In this document: piece after piece, positions 15,517-22,685 of the stretch
How positions within the stretch are numbered: the first letter of the stretch is position 1
Layout of the letters: every line of letters starts with the position of its first letter
DNA from: Paracoccus sp. UBA889
Lineage (GTDB): Bacteria; Pseudomonadota; Alphaproteobacteria; Rhodobacterales; Rhodobacteraceae
Direction of reading: 5' to 3'
Length of the DNA stretch: 35,428 bases
Assembly: GCA_002294185.1 (NCBI GenBank)
Contig: DBFD01000050.1
Location: forward strand, 34,497 to 69,924
Position numbers and translations under genes: made by a program
The notes under the pieces: model-generated
Seen by the model: only the letters and a program-made list of their open reading frames with translations
The model's database searches: none
What the model was told of the DNA's origin: nothing

Positions 15517-16848
15517 TCACTTGTAGGCGGCGGGAAGAAGCAGGGTCGAGATGACCGGCACATAGGCGATCAGCAGCGTGACCAGCAGCATGAAGAAAAC
15601 GAAGGGCACGGCGCGGGCCGCGATCTTCAGGATCGATTCGCCGGTCAGGCCCGAGACCACGAACAGATTCAGCCCCAGCGGCGGCGTGATGAAGCCGACG
15701 CCAAGCGCGGTGATCATCATGATCGAGAACTGAATCTCGTTCATGCCGATATTGTCGGCCAGCGGCTTCAGGATCGGCGCCAGGATGACGATGTTGGGCG
15801 TCGTCTCCATCACGCAGCCCGCCGCGATCAGGATGCCGATCATGATCAGGATCAGCAGATAGTAATTCTCGGTCAGGCTGGTCAGCGCGAAGACGAAGCC
15901 CTGCGGCACGCCAAGCGCTGCCAGCGACTGCGCCAGGGGCAGCGAAAAGGCGATGATCGGCAGGATCACCCCGTTCACCTTGGCCGAACTGACCAGCATC
16001 GAGGGAAAGTCCGACAATTTCAGCGTGCCCATGCCAAGACCCATGATGATCGTCACCACGACGGCGGTCGCCCCGGCCTCGGTCGGGGTCAGCCGCCCCG
16101 AGAAGATGCCGTAGAAGATGATGCCGGGCACCAGGAACGCATACCAGCCCGATTTCAGCGCCTGGCCCAGATTGGCCAGCCATTCGGCGCCGCTGATCAT
16201 GTTGCCGCCTTCATAGGCGTGTCGGCGGTTGACGATGGTGTTCGTGACCAGGATCGACAGCAGGATCAGGGTGCCGGGGATCAGTGCGGCCAGAAACAGG
16301 GTGGAGGCCGAGATGCCCAGAACCAGGCCGATGATGATATAGGCGATGGATGGCGGGATCAGGATGCCGGTGCAGGCGCCTGCGGCGACCAGCGCGCAGG
16401 CATAGGGGCGGGGATAGCCGCTTTCGACCAGCCGGGCGATGGTCATGCGGCCGACGGCGGCCGCGCCCGCCGCGTCCGAACCCGAGATCGCCGCGAACAT
16501 GCCGCAGACCAGCACCGTGGCCGAGCCGAAGCCGCCCTTGGCCCAGCAGGTCAGCGCCTCGGCCACATCCAGGAACTTGCGGCTCAGCCCGGTCCTGACC
16601 AGCACGTCGCCGGTCAGGATGAACAGCGGCACGGCGGTCAGCGCGAAGGCGTCAATGCCCGAAAACAGCGATTCACCCAGCAGCGACATCGGCAGCACGC
16701 CGGACATCGTCAGCATCAGCACCACCGCGGCGCCGATGGTGGCCCAGATCGGCACGCCCAGAAGGCAGAACAGCACGAACAGCAGCACCGGCGCGTAAAA
16801 CGACCAGTCAAGCTGGACCGATTGTTCCTGAAGCGTATTCCAGAGCAT
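15517..16848 (-). CDS. TRAP transporter large permease (DctM type)
   Basis: 443 residues with about twelve hydrophobic helices, the ion-coupled translocation subunit. Family landmarks are FALTAVPLFILTGDVLVRTGLS, CGMFAAISGSDAAGAAAVG, ACTGILIPPSIAYIIIGLV and a late VGFITPPLGLNLFVVSGLTG. It lies 9 nt after the small permease gene and 8 nt before hpsN, so it is part of one message. By position it corresponds to the large membrane subunit of the DHPS transporter (HpsKLM-type). The substrate is assigned from the operon, not from this protein. Confidence 0.92.
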   Translation of the reverse strand: MLWNTLQEQSVQLDWSFYAPVLLFVLFCLLGVPIWATIGAAVVLMLTMSGVLPMSLLGESLFSGIDAFALTAVPLFILTGDVLVRTGLSRKFLDVAEALTCWAKGGFGSATVLVCGMFAAISGSDAAGAAAVGRMTIARLVESGYPRPYACALVAAGACTGILIPPSIAYIIIGLVLGISASTLFLAALIPGTLILLSILVTNTIVNRRHAYEGGNMISGAEWLANLGQALKSGWYAFLVPGIIFYGIFSGRLTPTEAGATAVVVTIIMGLGMGTLKLSDFPSMLVSSAKVNGVILPIIAFSLPLAQSLAALGVPQGFVFALTSLTENYYLLILIMIGILIAAGCVMETTPNIVILAPILKPLADNIGMNEIQFSIMMITALGVGFITPPLGLNLFVVSGLTGESILKIAARAVPFVFFMLLVTLLIAYVPVISTLLLPAAYK

Positions 16849-16857
16849 GACGGAACC

Positions 16858-17364
16858 TCAATCGAACAGCTGGTTGCCCTCGAAGACCGGGCGTCCGGCG
16901 ATCAGATCGCCGAAGTCGCGCAGCAACGATTGCAGCAGGCGGAAGATGATCAGCGCAAATCCCAGCGGCACCGCCATCAGGAACCACACCTTCGAAATGC
17001 GCAGCCCGTCGGTGACCGATCCGAACTGCCAGCTGACGCCGACGGTCTCGAAGGACCAGTAAAGCGCGATCACCGCGATCGACAGCATCACCAGGTCACC
17101 CAGGATATACAGCGCGGCCTTGGTGCGCGGGCCGACCGAATGGAACAGCACGTCGATGCGGATATGGGCCCTTTCCTTGACCGCCGAGGCGGCGCCGATC
17201 CAGACCAGATAGATGAAGGAATAGCGGACGATCTCTTCGCCCCAGATCGACGAATAGGAAAAGACCTCGCGCCGGATCACCTCGATCGCCATGGTCAGCA
17301 CCAGCACGGTGTAAAACAGCAGCAAGGCCCAGCGTTCGGCATTCTGATTGATTGCGCGCAACAT
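16858..17364 (-). CDS. TRAP transporter small permease (DctQ type)
   Basis: 168 residues with four hydrophobic helices. The central segment REVFSYSSIWGEEIVRYSFI followed by YLVWIGAASAVKERAHIRID is the usual DctQ signature, with the conserved E-E-x-x-R. The start codon chosen is ATG 17364; the purine-rich AAAAGGGGG sequence 6 nt before it would be the ribosome binding site and is buried in a hairpin (17373-17399). It bridges the binding protein and the large permease. It is separated by 69 nt of structured sequence from the binding-protein gene. Confidence 0.9.
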   Translation of the reverse strand: MLRAINQNAERWALLLFYTVLVLTMAIEVIRREVFSYSSIWGEEIVRYSFIYLVWIGAASAVKERAHIRIDVLFHSVGPRTKAALYILGDLVMLSIAVIALYWSFETVGVSWQFGSVTDGLRISKVWFLMAVPLGFALIIFRLLQSLLRDFGDLIAGRPVFEGNQLFD

Positions 17365-17372
17365 GCATCGCC

Positions 17373-17399
17373 CCCTTTTCTGTCGGGACAGGAAAAGGG
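17373..17399 (-). promoter_or_regulatory. hairpin that can cover the dctQ ribosome binding site
   Basis: On the minus strand CCCTTTTC pairs with GAAAAGGG (8 bp), extended by TGT/ACA with one bulged base. The 3' arm contains the purine-rich ribosome binding site of the small TRAP permease (GGGGG at 17371-17375). It shares three bases with the neighbouring terminator-like stem at 17397-17421, so the two structures compete at their junction. Confidence 0.45.
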
Positions 17400-17421
17400 C
17401 CGGACGCGATCCGTCCGGCCC
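17397..17421 (-). terminator. terminator-like hairpin between TRAP binding-protein and small permease genes
   Basis: Perfect 10-bp stem GGGCCGGACG / CGTCCGGCCC with a 5-nt loop, followed on the minus strand by TTTTCC. This is a strong partial terminator or 3'-end stabiliser for the binding-protein message, within the DHPS operon. Confidence 0.6.
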
Positions 17422-17433
17422 CGGAACGTCCGG

Positions 17434-18588
17434 TCAGGCGTCGTTGACGTAGTAGCGGCCCGGGGTGCCCGCCGCCTCTTCCAGTTGTGCGAAGACATCC
17501 ATCGAGCCGGCCAGCTCGGTCTTGTAGCTGTCCCATTCGCTGCGCTGATAGCCGCCGGCCTCTTTCCAGGCCGCAAGCTGGCTGTCGTCGAGCTGGTGGA
17601 ACTCGACCCCGGCCTTGCGCATCTCGGCCATCGCATAGGCCCGCGCGGCCGGCACCTTGGCGAGATTCTGCTGGGTGGTGATCTCGGCGGCGAAATCCAT
17701 CGCCTCCTTCACCTCGCCGGGCAGGCTTTCATACCATTTCATGTTGCAGGCAAAACACTGGCTGTCAGGCACGAACCGGGTGAAGGTCACGTGGCTCAGC
17801 ACGTCCTTGAAGCCGAAGATCTCCAGCGCGCCGACCGCCGGATCCAGGGCATCGGCGACGCCCTGCTTGATCGCCGAGGGCGTCTCGCCCCAGGCGATCG
17901 GCGTCGGGTTGGCGCCCAGAAGCCGGTAATATTGCTGCAACAGCTTGCTGCCGGGGACGCGGAACTTGATCCCCCTGAGATCCTCGGGAAGAAGGATCGG
18001 CTTGGCGCCGCCCTTGCGCAGGGCCACGGTGCGGGGGTCGATGACCAGATACATCAGCAGCTTGAAGCCGCGCTGTTCGACCGCCGGATGAACGTTCTTT
18101 TTCCAGACGTCGGACTGCACGAGATTGGTGAAACGCTGGTTCGAGCCGCAGAAATAAGGCAGGTTGATCAGGTCCACCACCGGCGCGAAGGGCGCGAAAT
18201 TCGACAACGAGAACTGTCCGGCCTGGACCGTGCCGCCCTGGGTCTTCTGCGCCAGCTCGCCGCCCACGCCCAGCTGCCCGCCCGGCGCCAGCTTCACATA
18301 GACCCGGCCATTGGTGGTGTTCTGGATGTTTTCCTTCAGGTCAAGCTGCATCAGCGGATAGCTGCGCGATGCGCCCAGGACATATTCGGTCGCGATGACC
18401 ATGGTGAATTCGGCGGCCTTTTCCCGCTCTGCCTCTTCCGCGCGGGTCTGCGCGGCCGCCTCGGACGACCACAGCATCCCTCCGGCGCCCAGCATCACCG
18501 CCGCGGTAAAGGCGCCGCCGCTGGTCAGTTTCAGAAAGTTCCGGCGCGATTCGCGGACGATCTCGGTGTCATCATGTTCTTCGGTCAT
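17434..18588 (-). CDS. TRAP transporter substrate-binding protein (DctP type), Tat-exported
   Basis: 384 residues, longer than the usual ~330. The leader contains a twin-arginine motif S14-R-R-N-F-L-K20 followed by a hydrophobic stretch, so export is probably by Tat. The mature domain shows DctP features: VYVKLAPGGQLGVGGELAQK, LPEDLRGIKFRVPGSKLLQQ, a lobe-two segment ALDPAVGALEIFGFKDVLSH, and MKWYESLPGEVKEAMDFAA. A strong AAGGGGGG precedes ATG 18588, within the end of the small upstream gene (17-nt overlap). It is the receptor of the TRAP importer in the DHPS operon; the expected ligand is 2,3-dihydroxypropane-1-sulfonate, inferred from the downstream enzymes. Confidence 0.9.
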   Translation of the reverse strand: MTEEHDDTEIVRESRRNFLKLTSGGAFTAAVMLGAGGMLWSSEAAAQTRAEEAEREKAAEFTMVIATEYVLGASRSYPLMQLDLKENIQNTTNGRVYVKLAPGGQLGVGGELAQKTQGGTVQAGQFSLSNFAPFAPVVDLINLPYFCGSNQRFTNLVQSDVWKKNVHPAVEQRGFKLLMYLVIDPRTVALRKGGAKPILLPEDLRGIKFRVPGSKLLQQYYRLLGANPTPIAWGETPSAIKQGVADALDPAVGALEIFGFKDVLSHVTFTRFVPDSQCFACNMKWYESLPGEVKEAMDFAAEITTQQNLAKVPAARAYAMAEMRKAGVEFHQLDDSQLAAWKEAGGYQRSEWDSYKTELAGSMDVFAQLEEAAGTPGRYYVNDA

Positions 18589-18832
18589 TCTTTCCCCCCT
18601 TGATGGTATTCAGCGCTTGCAGAGACGGGTCCGCGATGTCGTCCTTTCCGGCCAGCTTTTCGCGGACGAGGATGACGACGACGAACAGGGCAGAGGCCGT
18701 GAACAGCACCAGCATTTCGCCGATGTCTGACAGGAATGCCGAGCGATAGAAGGCACCCGCGACGACATTCGCGACAAACAGCATGAAAACCGCGAACGAC
18801 AGGTATCCAGCCCATCTGCCGAGTTTAACCAC
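18572..18832 (-). CDS. small two-helix membrane protein, first gene of the DHPS operon
   Basis: 86 residues. The GTG at 18832 was chosen because GGGAGGG stands 8 nt upstream; longer frames reach back through the operator region and are unlikely. Two hydrophobic helices (WAGYLSFAVFMLFVANVVAG and MLVLFTASALFVVVILV) are joined by a short polar loop, followed by a charged tail KLAGKDDIADPSLQALNTIK. I do not recognise a named family. It overlaps the TRAP binding-protein gene by 17 nt and is the promoter-proximal gene of the operon. A role in assembling or assisting the transporter is a guess from position only. Confidence 0.7.
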   Translation of the reverse strand: MVKLGRWAGYLSFAVFMLFVANVVAGAFYRSAFLSDIGEMLVLFTASALFVVVILVREKLAGKDDIADPSLQALNTIKGGKNDRRT

Positions 18833-18882
18833 CGTGACGTCCCTCCCAGACCTCTTGGTTGATTCCCTTCGTCTCACGGTGT

Positions 18883-18911
18883 AGTGTAAGCGCTTACATA
18901 GTGCCATGCAA
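18883..18911 (-). promoter_or_regulatory. candidate promoter of the DHPS operon
   Basis: On the minus strand TTGCAT (-35, 18906-18911) and TACACT (-10, 18883-18888) are separated by exactly 17 nt, about 50 nt upstream of the first start codon at 18832. The match to consensus is moderate. Both LacI-type operator palindromes overlap its elements. Confidence 0.4.
18885..18898. promoter_or_regulatory. LacI-family operator O1
   Basis: TGTAAGCGCTTACA is a perfect 14-bp palindrome with the central CG step typical of LacI/GalR operators. It lies between the divergent DHPS operon and LacI-family gene, overlapping the candidate -10 region of the operon. Confidence 0.8.
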
Positions 18912-18920
18912 GCGTTTACT
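18907..18920. promoter_or_regulatory. LacI-family operator O2 (imperfect)
   Basis: TGCAAGCGTTTACT matches O1 at 11 of 14 positions and is centred 22 bp from it, two helical turns, so two dimers could bind on the same DNA face. It overlaps the candidate -35 element. Confidence 0.65.
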
Positions 18921-18985
18921 CCGTTGCGGTCGGCGGCAGGCAGGCCGCAGCGGCGGGGCAGGCCCGGCTACAGAGGGGACCGATC

Positions 18986-20032
18986 ATGCAAAACGATGCC
19001 AGGGTGCCCACCATGAACGATGTCGCCCGAACGGCCGGCGTCTCGTCCGCGACGGTTTCAAGGGTCATCAACGGCACCGGCAAGGTCGACAAGGACACCC
19101 GCCAGCGCGTGGCCGAGGCGATCGAGCGGCTGGGCTATACGCCCAATTTCGGCGGCAGGTTCCTGGCCGCGGGCCGCAGCGGCACGATCGGCGCCGTGAT
19201 CCCGACGATGGCCAACGCCATGTTCGCCGGCGGGTTGCAGGCCTTCCAGGAGGTGCTGGCCGGGGCCGGACGATCTCTGCTGGTGGCCAGCAGCGGCTAT
19301 GATCCCGACGAGGAATTGTCGCAGATCCGCAATCTGGTCAGCCGCGGCGCCGAGGGACTGCTGCTGATCGGTCGGCATCGCCCCGAGGCAAGCTGGGACT
19401 ACCTTGCCCGCCGCAAGGTGCCCCATGTCGTCACCTGGGCCTACGGGACCGAGCCGGGGCGGGTCTATGTCGGCTTCGACAACCGGAAGGCCGCCTTCGA
19501 TCTGGCCCGCCGCGTGCTGGCCTTCGGGCACCGCAATCTGGCCATGATCGGCGGTATCGGCCTGCACAACGATCGCGCGCGCGATCGGGTTGTGGGCGCA
19601 AGGATGGCGGTCGATGCCTGTCCCGGCGCAAGGCTGTCGCAGGTGATCGAGGCCGGCTACGACCCGGCCGAGGGGGCCGCCGCGTTCCGACGGATGATGG
19701 CCGTTGCCGACCCGCCAAGCGCGATCATCTGCGGCAACGACGTCATCGCCGCCGGCGCGATCATGGCCGCCCGCGGGAACGGAATCGCAGTGCCCGCGCA
19801 GGTGTCCATCGTCGGTTTCGACGATATCGAACTGGCGGCGCTGTCCTGTCCGCCGCTGACGACGGTCCGGGTCCCGCAGCGCCGGATGGGACAGGAGGCC
19901 GCCACCGTCCTGCTGGCGATGGTGGCCGGGCAGACCCATACGGACAGCGTTCTGCTGGATACCGAAATCATTCTGCGGGAATCGCTGTCGGCCTGCCGCT
20001 CGCCGGCCGACGTCCCGCCGACAGTCGCGTAG
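18986..20032 (+). CDS. LacI-family transcriptional regulator of the DHPS operon
   Basis: 348 residues. The N-terminal LacI helix-turn-helix reads TMNDVARTAGVSSATVSRVI, then NGTGKVDKDTRQRVAEAIERLGY with a hinge helix near residue 55. The periplasmic-binding-like effector domain follows, with the family hallmark DDIELAALSCPPLTTVRVP near the C-terminus. ATG 18986 has a GAGGGG site 7 nt upstream; ATG 19013 is a possible alternative start. It is divergent from the DHPS operon with a 153-nt shared region holding two matching operators. It probably represses that operon and is released by DHPS or a breakdown product; it may also affect the aminotransferase and tauABC genes downstream. Confidence 0.9.
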   Translation: MQNDARVPTMNDVARTAGVSSATVSRVINGTGKVDKDTRQRVAEAIERLGYTPNFGGRFLAAGRSGTIGAVIPTMANAMFAGGLQAFQEVLAGAGRSLLVASSGYDPDEELSQIRNLVSRGAEGLLLIGRHRPEASWDYLARRKVPHVVTWAYGTEPGRVYVGFDNRKAAFDLARRVLAFGHRNLAMIGGIGLHNDRARDRVVGARMAVDACPGARLSQVIEAGYDPAEGAAAFRRMMAVADPPSAIICGNDVIAAGAIMAARGNGIAVPAQVSIVGFDDIELAALSCPPLTTVRVPQRRMGQEAATVLLAMVAGQTHTDSVLLDTEIILRESLSACRSPADVPPTVA

Positions 20033-20237
20033 GGCGCCGGATGGACCTTCGCCTCGACCGGGTGCGATCACCGCGCGATGAGCCGCAAATTTCGCGTTTG
20101 CAATATGGATCGCGGGGTGAAAGCATGGGTCATCGCGCATGCGGATCATCCGCAGGGCGCCGCGACCGGAACCCGCCGCCGCGACGCGCCGCCCGGATGC
20201 CAGCCTGTGCGGTGTCAGCAGCGAGGCCGCCTGAACC

Positions 20238-21446
20238 ATGACGATTCCGCCCTTCACGCGCAGCTTTACCCAGCAGGAGCCGATCCCCGAAGATGCGATC
20301 GCCGCGGCGATCGAGGTGATGCGAAGCGGCAGGCTGCACCGCTACAACACCGCGCCGGGCGAGGAATCGCAGGTTGCCGCGCTGGAACGCGAAGTCGCGG
20401 CCTGGCAGGGCAGCGCCTATGCGCTGGCTTGCGCCTCGGGCGGGGCGGCGCTGCGGATGGCGTTGCGCGCGGCGGGGATCGGGACGGATGACGTGGTGCT
20501 GACCAATGCCTTCACCCTGGCGCCGGTGCCGGGCGCGATCGTGGCGGTCGGGGCGCGCGCCGTTCTGGTCGAGATCGACGAGAACCTGTGCCTCGATCTG
20601 GACGATCTTCAGGCCAAGATCGAGCTTTTCAAGCCTGCCGCCGTGATGGCCTCGCACATGCGGGGGCATCTGTGCGACATGGACCGACTGACGGACATCT
20701 GCCGGGCCGCGAAGATTCCGCTGATCGAGGATTGCGCGCATACGATGGGCGCGCGCTGGCGCGGCCGGCGCAGCGGTTCCTTCGGGCTGGCCGGCGCCTT
20801 CAGCACCCAGACCTACAAGCACCTGAATTCCGGCGAGGGCGGGATCCTGGTCTCGGACGATCCGGATTTCATGGCCCGCGCGATCATCCTGTCGGGATCC
20901 TACATGCTGTATGGCCGGCACGGCGCCGCGCCCCCGGAACGCCATTTCAGCGACGCCCGGCTGGAAATTCCGAACATGTCGGCGCGGATGGACAATCTGC
21001 GCGCCGCGATCCTGCGCCCGCAACTGGCCCGGATCGAGGATGCCGCAAGTCGCTGGAACCAGCGCTACGAGGCGGTGGCACGGCGTCTGTCGGACAATCC
21101 CGCGCTGGTCTTGCCTCATCGTCCGGCCGCAGAGACCTTCATCGGCAGTTCAATCCAGTTCCGCATCCCCGCGATCAGCGGCGAGGCCGCGCAGAGGTTC
21201 GTTCAGGACTCGGCGCGGCTGGGGGTCGAGCTGAAATGGTTCGGCGCCGCCGAGCCGGTGGGCTTCACCTCGGCGCATCGAAGCTGGCACTACGTCGCGC
21301 CGCAATCCCTGCCGCGCACGGACGCGGTTCTGGCGGGGCTGTTCGACATGCGCCTGCCGCTGACGTTCAGCCTCGAGGATTGCGACCATATCGGCCGCAT
21401 CATCGCCGCCTGCGCCCCATCGCTTGCCGCGGCAGAGCGGCGATGA
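20238..21446 (+). CDS. DegT/DnrJ/EryC1/StrS-family PLP-dependent aminotransferase
   Basis: 402 residues. Pyridoxal phosphate lysine K194 is in STQTYKHLNSGEGG, and the cofactor-binding aspartate D165 is in LIEDCAHTMGA, both standard for this fold-type I family. The N-terminal ACASGGAALRMALRA and TNAFTLAPVPGAI segments also fit. Family members aminate keto-sugars, often for glycan or antibiotic biosynthesis, but no such pathway is here. The gene stands alone between the LacI regulator (205 nt upstream) and tauA (189 nt downstream), all on the plus strand. It might transfer amino groups to or from a sulfonate such as dihydroxyacetone sulfonate; this is speculation from context. Confidence 0.85.
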   Translation: MTIPPFTRSFTQQEPIPEDAIAAAIEVMRSGRLHRYNTAPGEESQVAALEREVAAWQGSAYALACASGGAALRMALRAAGIGTDDVVLTNAFTLAPVPGAIVAVGARAVLVEIDENLCLDLDDLQAKIELFKPAAVMASHMRGHLCDMDRLTDICRAAKIPLIEDCAHTMGARWRGRRSGSFGLAGAFSTQTYKHLNSGEGGILVSDDPDFMARAIILSGSYMLYGRHGAAPPERHFSDARLEIPNMSARMDNLRAAILRPQLARIEDAASRWNQRYEAVARRLSDNPALVLPHRPAAETFIGSSIQFRIPAISGEAAQRFVQDSARLGVELKWFGAAEPVGFTSAHRSWHYVAPQSLPRTDAVLAGLFDMRLPLTFSLEDCDHIGRIIAACAPSLAAAERR

Positions 21447-21546
21447 CTGCGCCGGCTTCCGCGGCGACGGTGCGTGGGCCACGACCGGGCCAGGCCCGTT
21501 TCGCGCGATTGCGGCGTTTCATGGCCTGCCTCAGCCGCCGGGGGCC

Positions 21547-21562
21547 ATGAATGAATGAATGA
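21547..21562 (+). repeat. ATGA tandem repeat (four units) upstream of tauA
   Basis: Four tandem ATGA units lie 74-89 nt before the tauA start. One ATG within them opens a frame that continues in phase into tauA without a stop, adding 27 residues. The chosen tauA start has the better ribosome binding site. Confidence 0.6.
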
Positions 21563-21635
21563 AGCAGGGGGCGCGGCAATCTCATACGCGCGCCCGGTGA
21601 AGAATCGACAACAACGACAACAGGGAAACAGAACC

Positions 21636-22625
21636 ATGTCAGGATATTTTCGCACGACCATGATCGCTTCCGCCGCGCTGCTGGCGCTGTCGGGCGGGGC
21701 CTGGGCCCAATCCGTGGTGATCGGCCATTTCGGCAACCCGACCCCGATGCAGGTCGCGGCCTCCGAAGGCAAGTTTTCCGAGGCCACAGGCTGGGATGTC
21801 GAGTGGCGCAAGTTCGCCGCGGGCACCGATGTGATCGCCGCGATGGCCTCGGGCGACATCAAGGTGGCCGAGCTGGGCTCGTCGCCGCTGGCAATTGCCG
21901 CGACGCAGGGCGTCGATCTGGAAATGTTCATGGTGGCGCAGGTCATCGGCAATGCCGAAAGCCTGATCGTGCGCGACGGGTCCGAGATCGCGACGATCGA
22001 GGATCTGAAGGGCAAGCGGATCGCGACACCGGTCGGCTCGACCGCGCATTTTTCGTTGATGGGGGTTCTTGCCAAGGCCGGACTCAGCACCAGTGACGTG
22101 AACATCATGTCGATGCCGCCCGATCAGATCGCGGCCGCCTGGGAACAGGGCGCCATCGACGGCGCCTTCATCTGGCAGCCGGTGCAGAACCAGCTTCTGC
22201 AAAGCGGCACGCGGCTGGTCGGGGCGGACCAGACCGCCGAATGGGGCTATCCGACATTCGATGCCTGGGTGGTCAACAAGCAATTCGCCGAACAGAACAG
22301 GGAAGGGCTGATCGGCTTCATCAAGACCATCAACGATGCCAACAATGCCTATCTGGACGACAAGCAGGCCTGGACCGCCGACAGCGAACAGGTCAAGATC
22401 ATCGCCGACTACACCGGTGCCGACCCGGCGCAGGTTCCCGACGTGCTGTCGGGCTACACCTTCCTGCCGCTTTCCGAACAGGTGAAACCCGAATGGCTGG
22501 GCGGCGGCCTGTCCGACGTGCTGAAATCGACCGCCGAATTCCTGAAGGAGGCGGGCCGGATCGACAGCGTGGGCGAAGATTACGCGCCCTTCGTCACCGA
22601 CGCCTATGTCAAGGCCGCGCAGTAA
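21636..22625 (+). CDS. tauA: taurine/sulfonate ABC transporter substrate-binding protein
   Basis: 329 residues from ATG 21636, preceded by AGGGAA at a spacing of 8 nt. A signal peptide (MSGYFRTTMIASAALLALSG then GAWAQ) is followed by VVIGHFGNPTPMQVAAS. The run EATGWDVEWRKFAAGTDVIA followed by MASGDIKVAELGSSPLAIAA is highly characteristic of TauA, as is PPDQIAAAWEQGAIDGAFIW. TauA delivers taurine or related alkanesulfonates to TauBC. It is the first gene of a complete importer, 60 nt before tauB. The true ligand could be another small sulfonate, given the DHPS operon nearby. Confidence 0.9.
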   Translation: MSGYFRTTMIASAALLALSGGAWAQSVVIGHFGNPTPMQVAASEGKFSEATGWDVEWRKFAAGTDVIAAMASGDIKVAELGSSPLAIAATQGVDLEMFMVAQVIGNAESLIVRDGSEIATIEDLKGKRIATPVGSTAHFSLMGVLAKAGLSTSDVNIMSMPPDQIAAAWEQGAIDGAFIWQPVQNQLLQSGTRLVGADQTAEWGYPTFDAWVVNKQFAEQNREGLIGFIKTINDANNAYLDDKQAWTADSEQVKIIADYTGADPAQVPDVLSGYTFLPLSEQVKPEWLGGGLSDVLKSTAEFLKEAGRIDSVGEDYAPFVTDAYVKAAQ

Positions 22626-22639
22626 TCGCCTTCGGCAAT

Positions 22640-22666
22640 CCCGCGCAGGGGCCGATCCTGCGCGGG
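22640..22666 (+). terminator. intercistronic hairpin between tauA and tauB
   Basis: Perfect 10-bp inverted repeat CCCGCGCAGG / CCTGCGCGGG with a 7-nt loop, 15 nt after the tauA stop and without a T-run. Most likely it protects the tauA message and lowers expression of tauBC relative to tauA. Confidence 0.6.
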
Positions 22667-22685
22667 CACAGGGAAGGGCAATCAC

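Noticed and set aside
13739-15526. 595-codon plus-strand frame over hpsN and the SDR gene
   Set aside because: Antisense to two genes with complete catalytic motifs; no plausible fold or ribosome binding site.
16219-18603. 794-codon open frame on the plus strand over the TRAP genes
   Set aside because: Opposite three clear TRAP genes, low-complexity and Arg/Gln/His-rich with no domain; a shadow frame.
20140-20154. TGCGGAT-C-ATCCGCA palindrome upstream of the aminotransferase gene
   Set aside because: The odd one-base centre and lack of any match to the LacI operators make its role unclear; it may be chance in GC-rich DNA.
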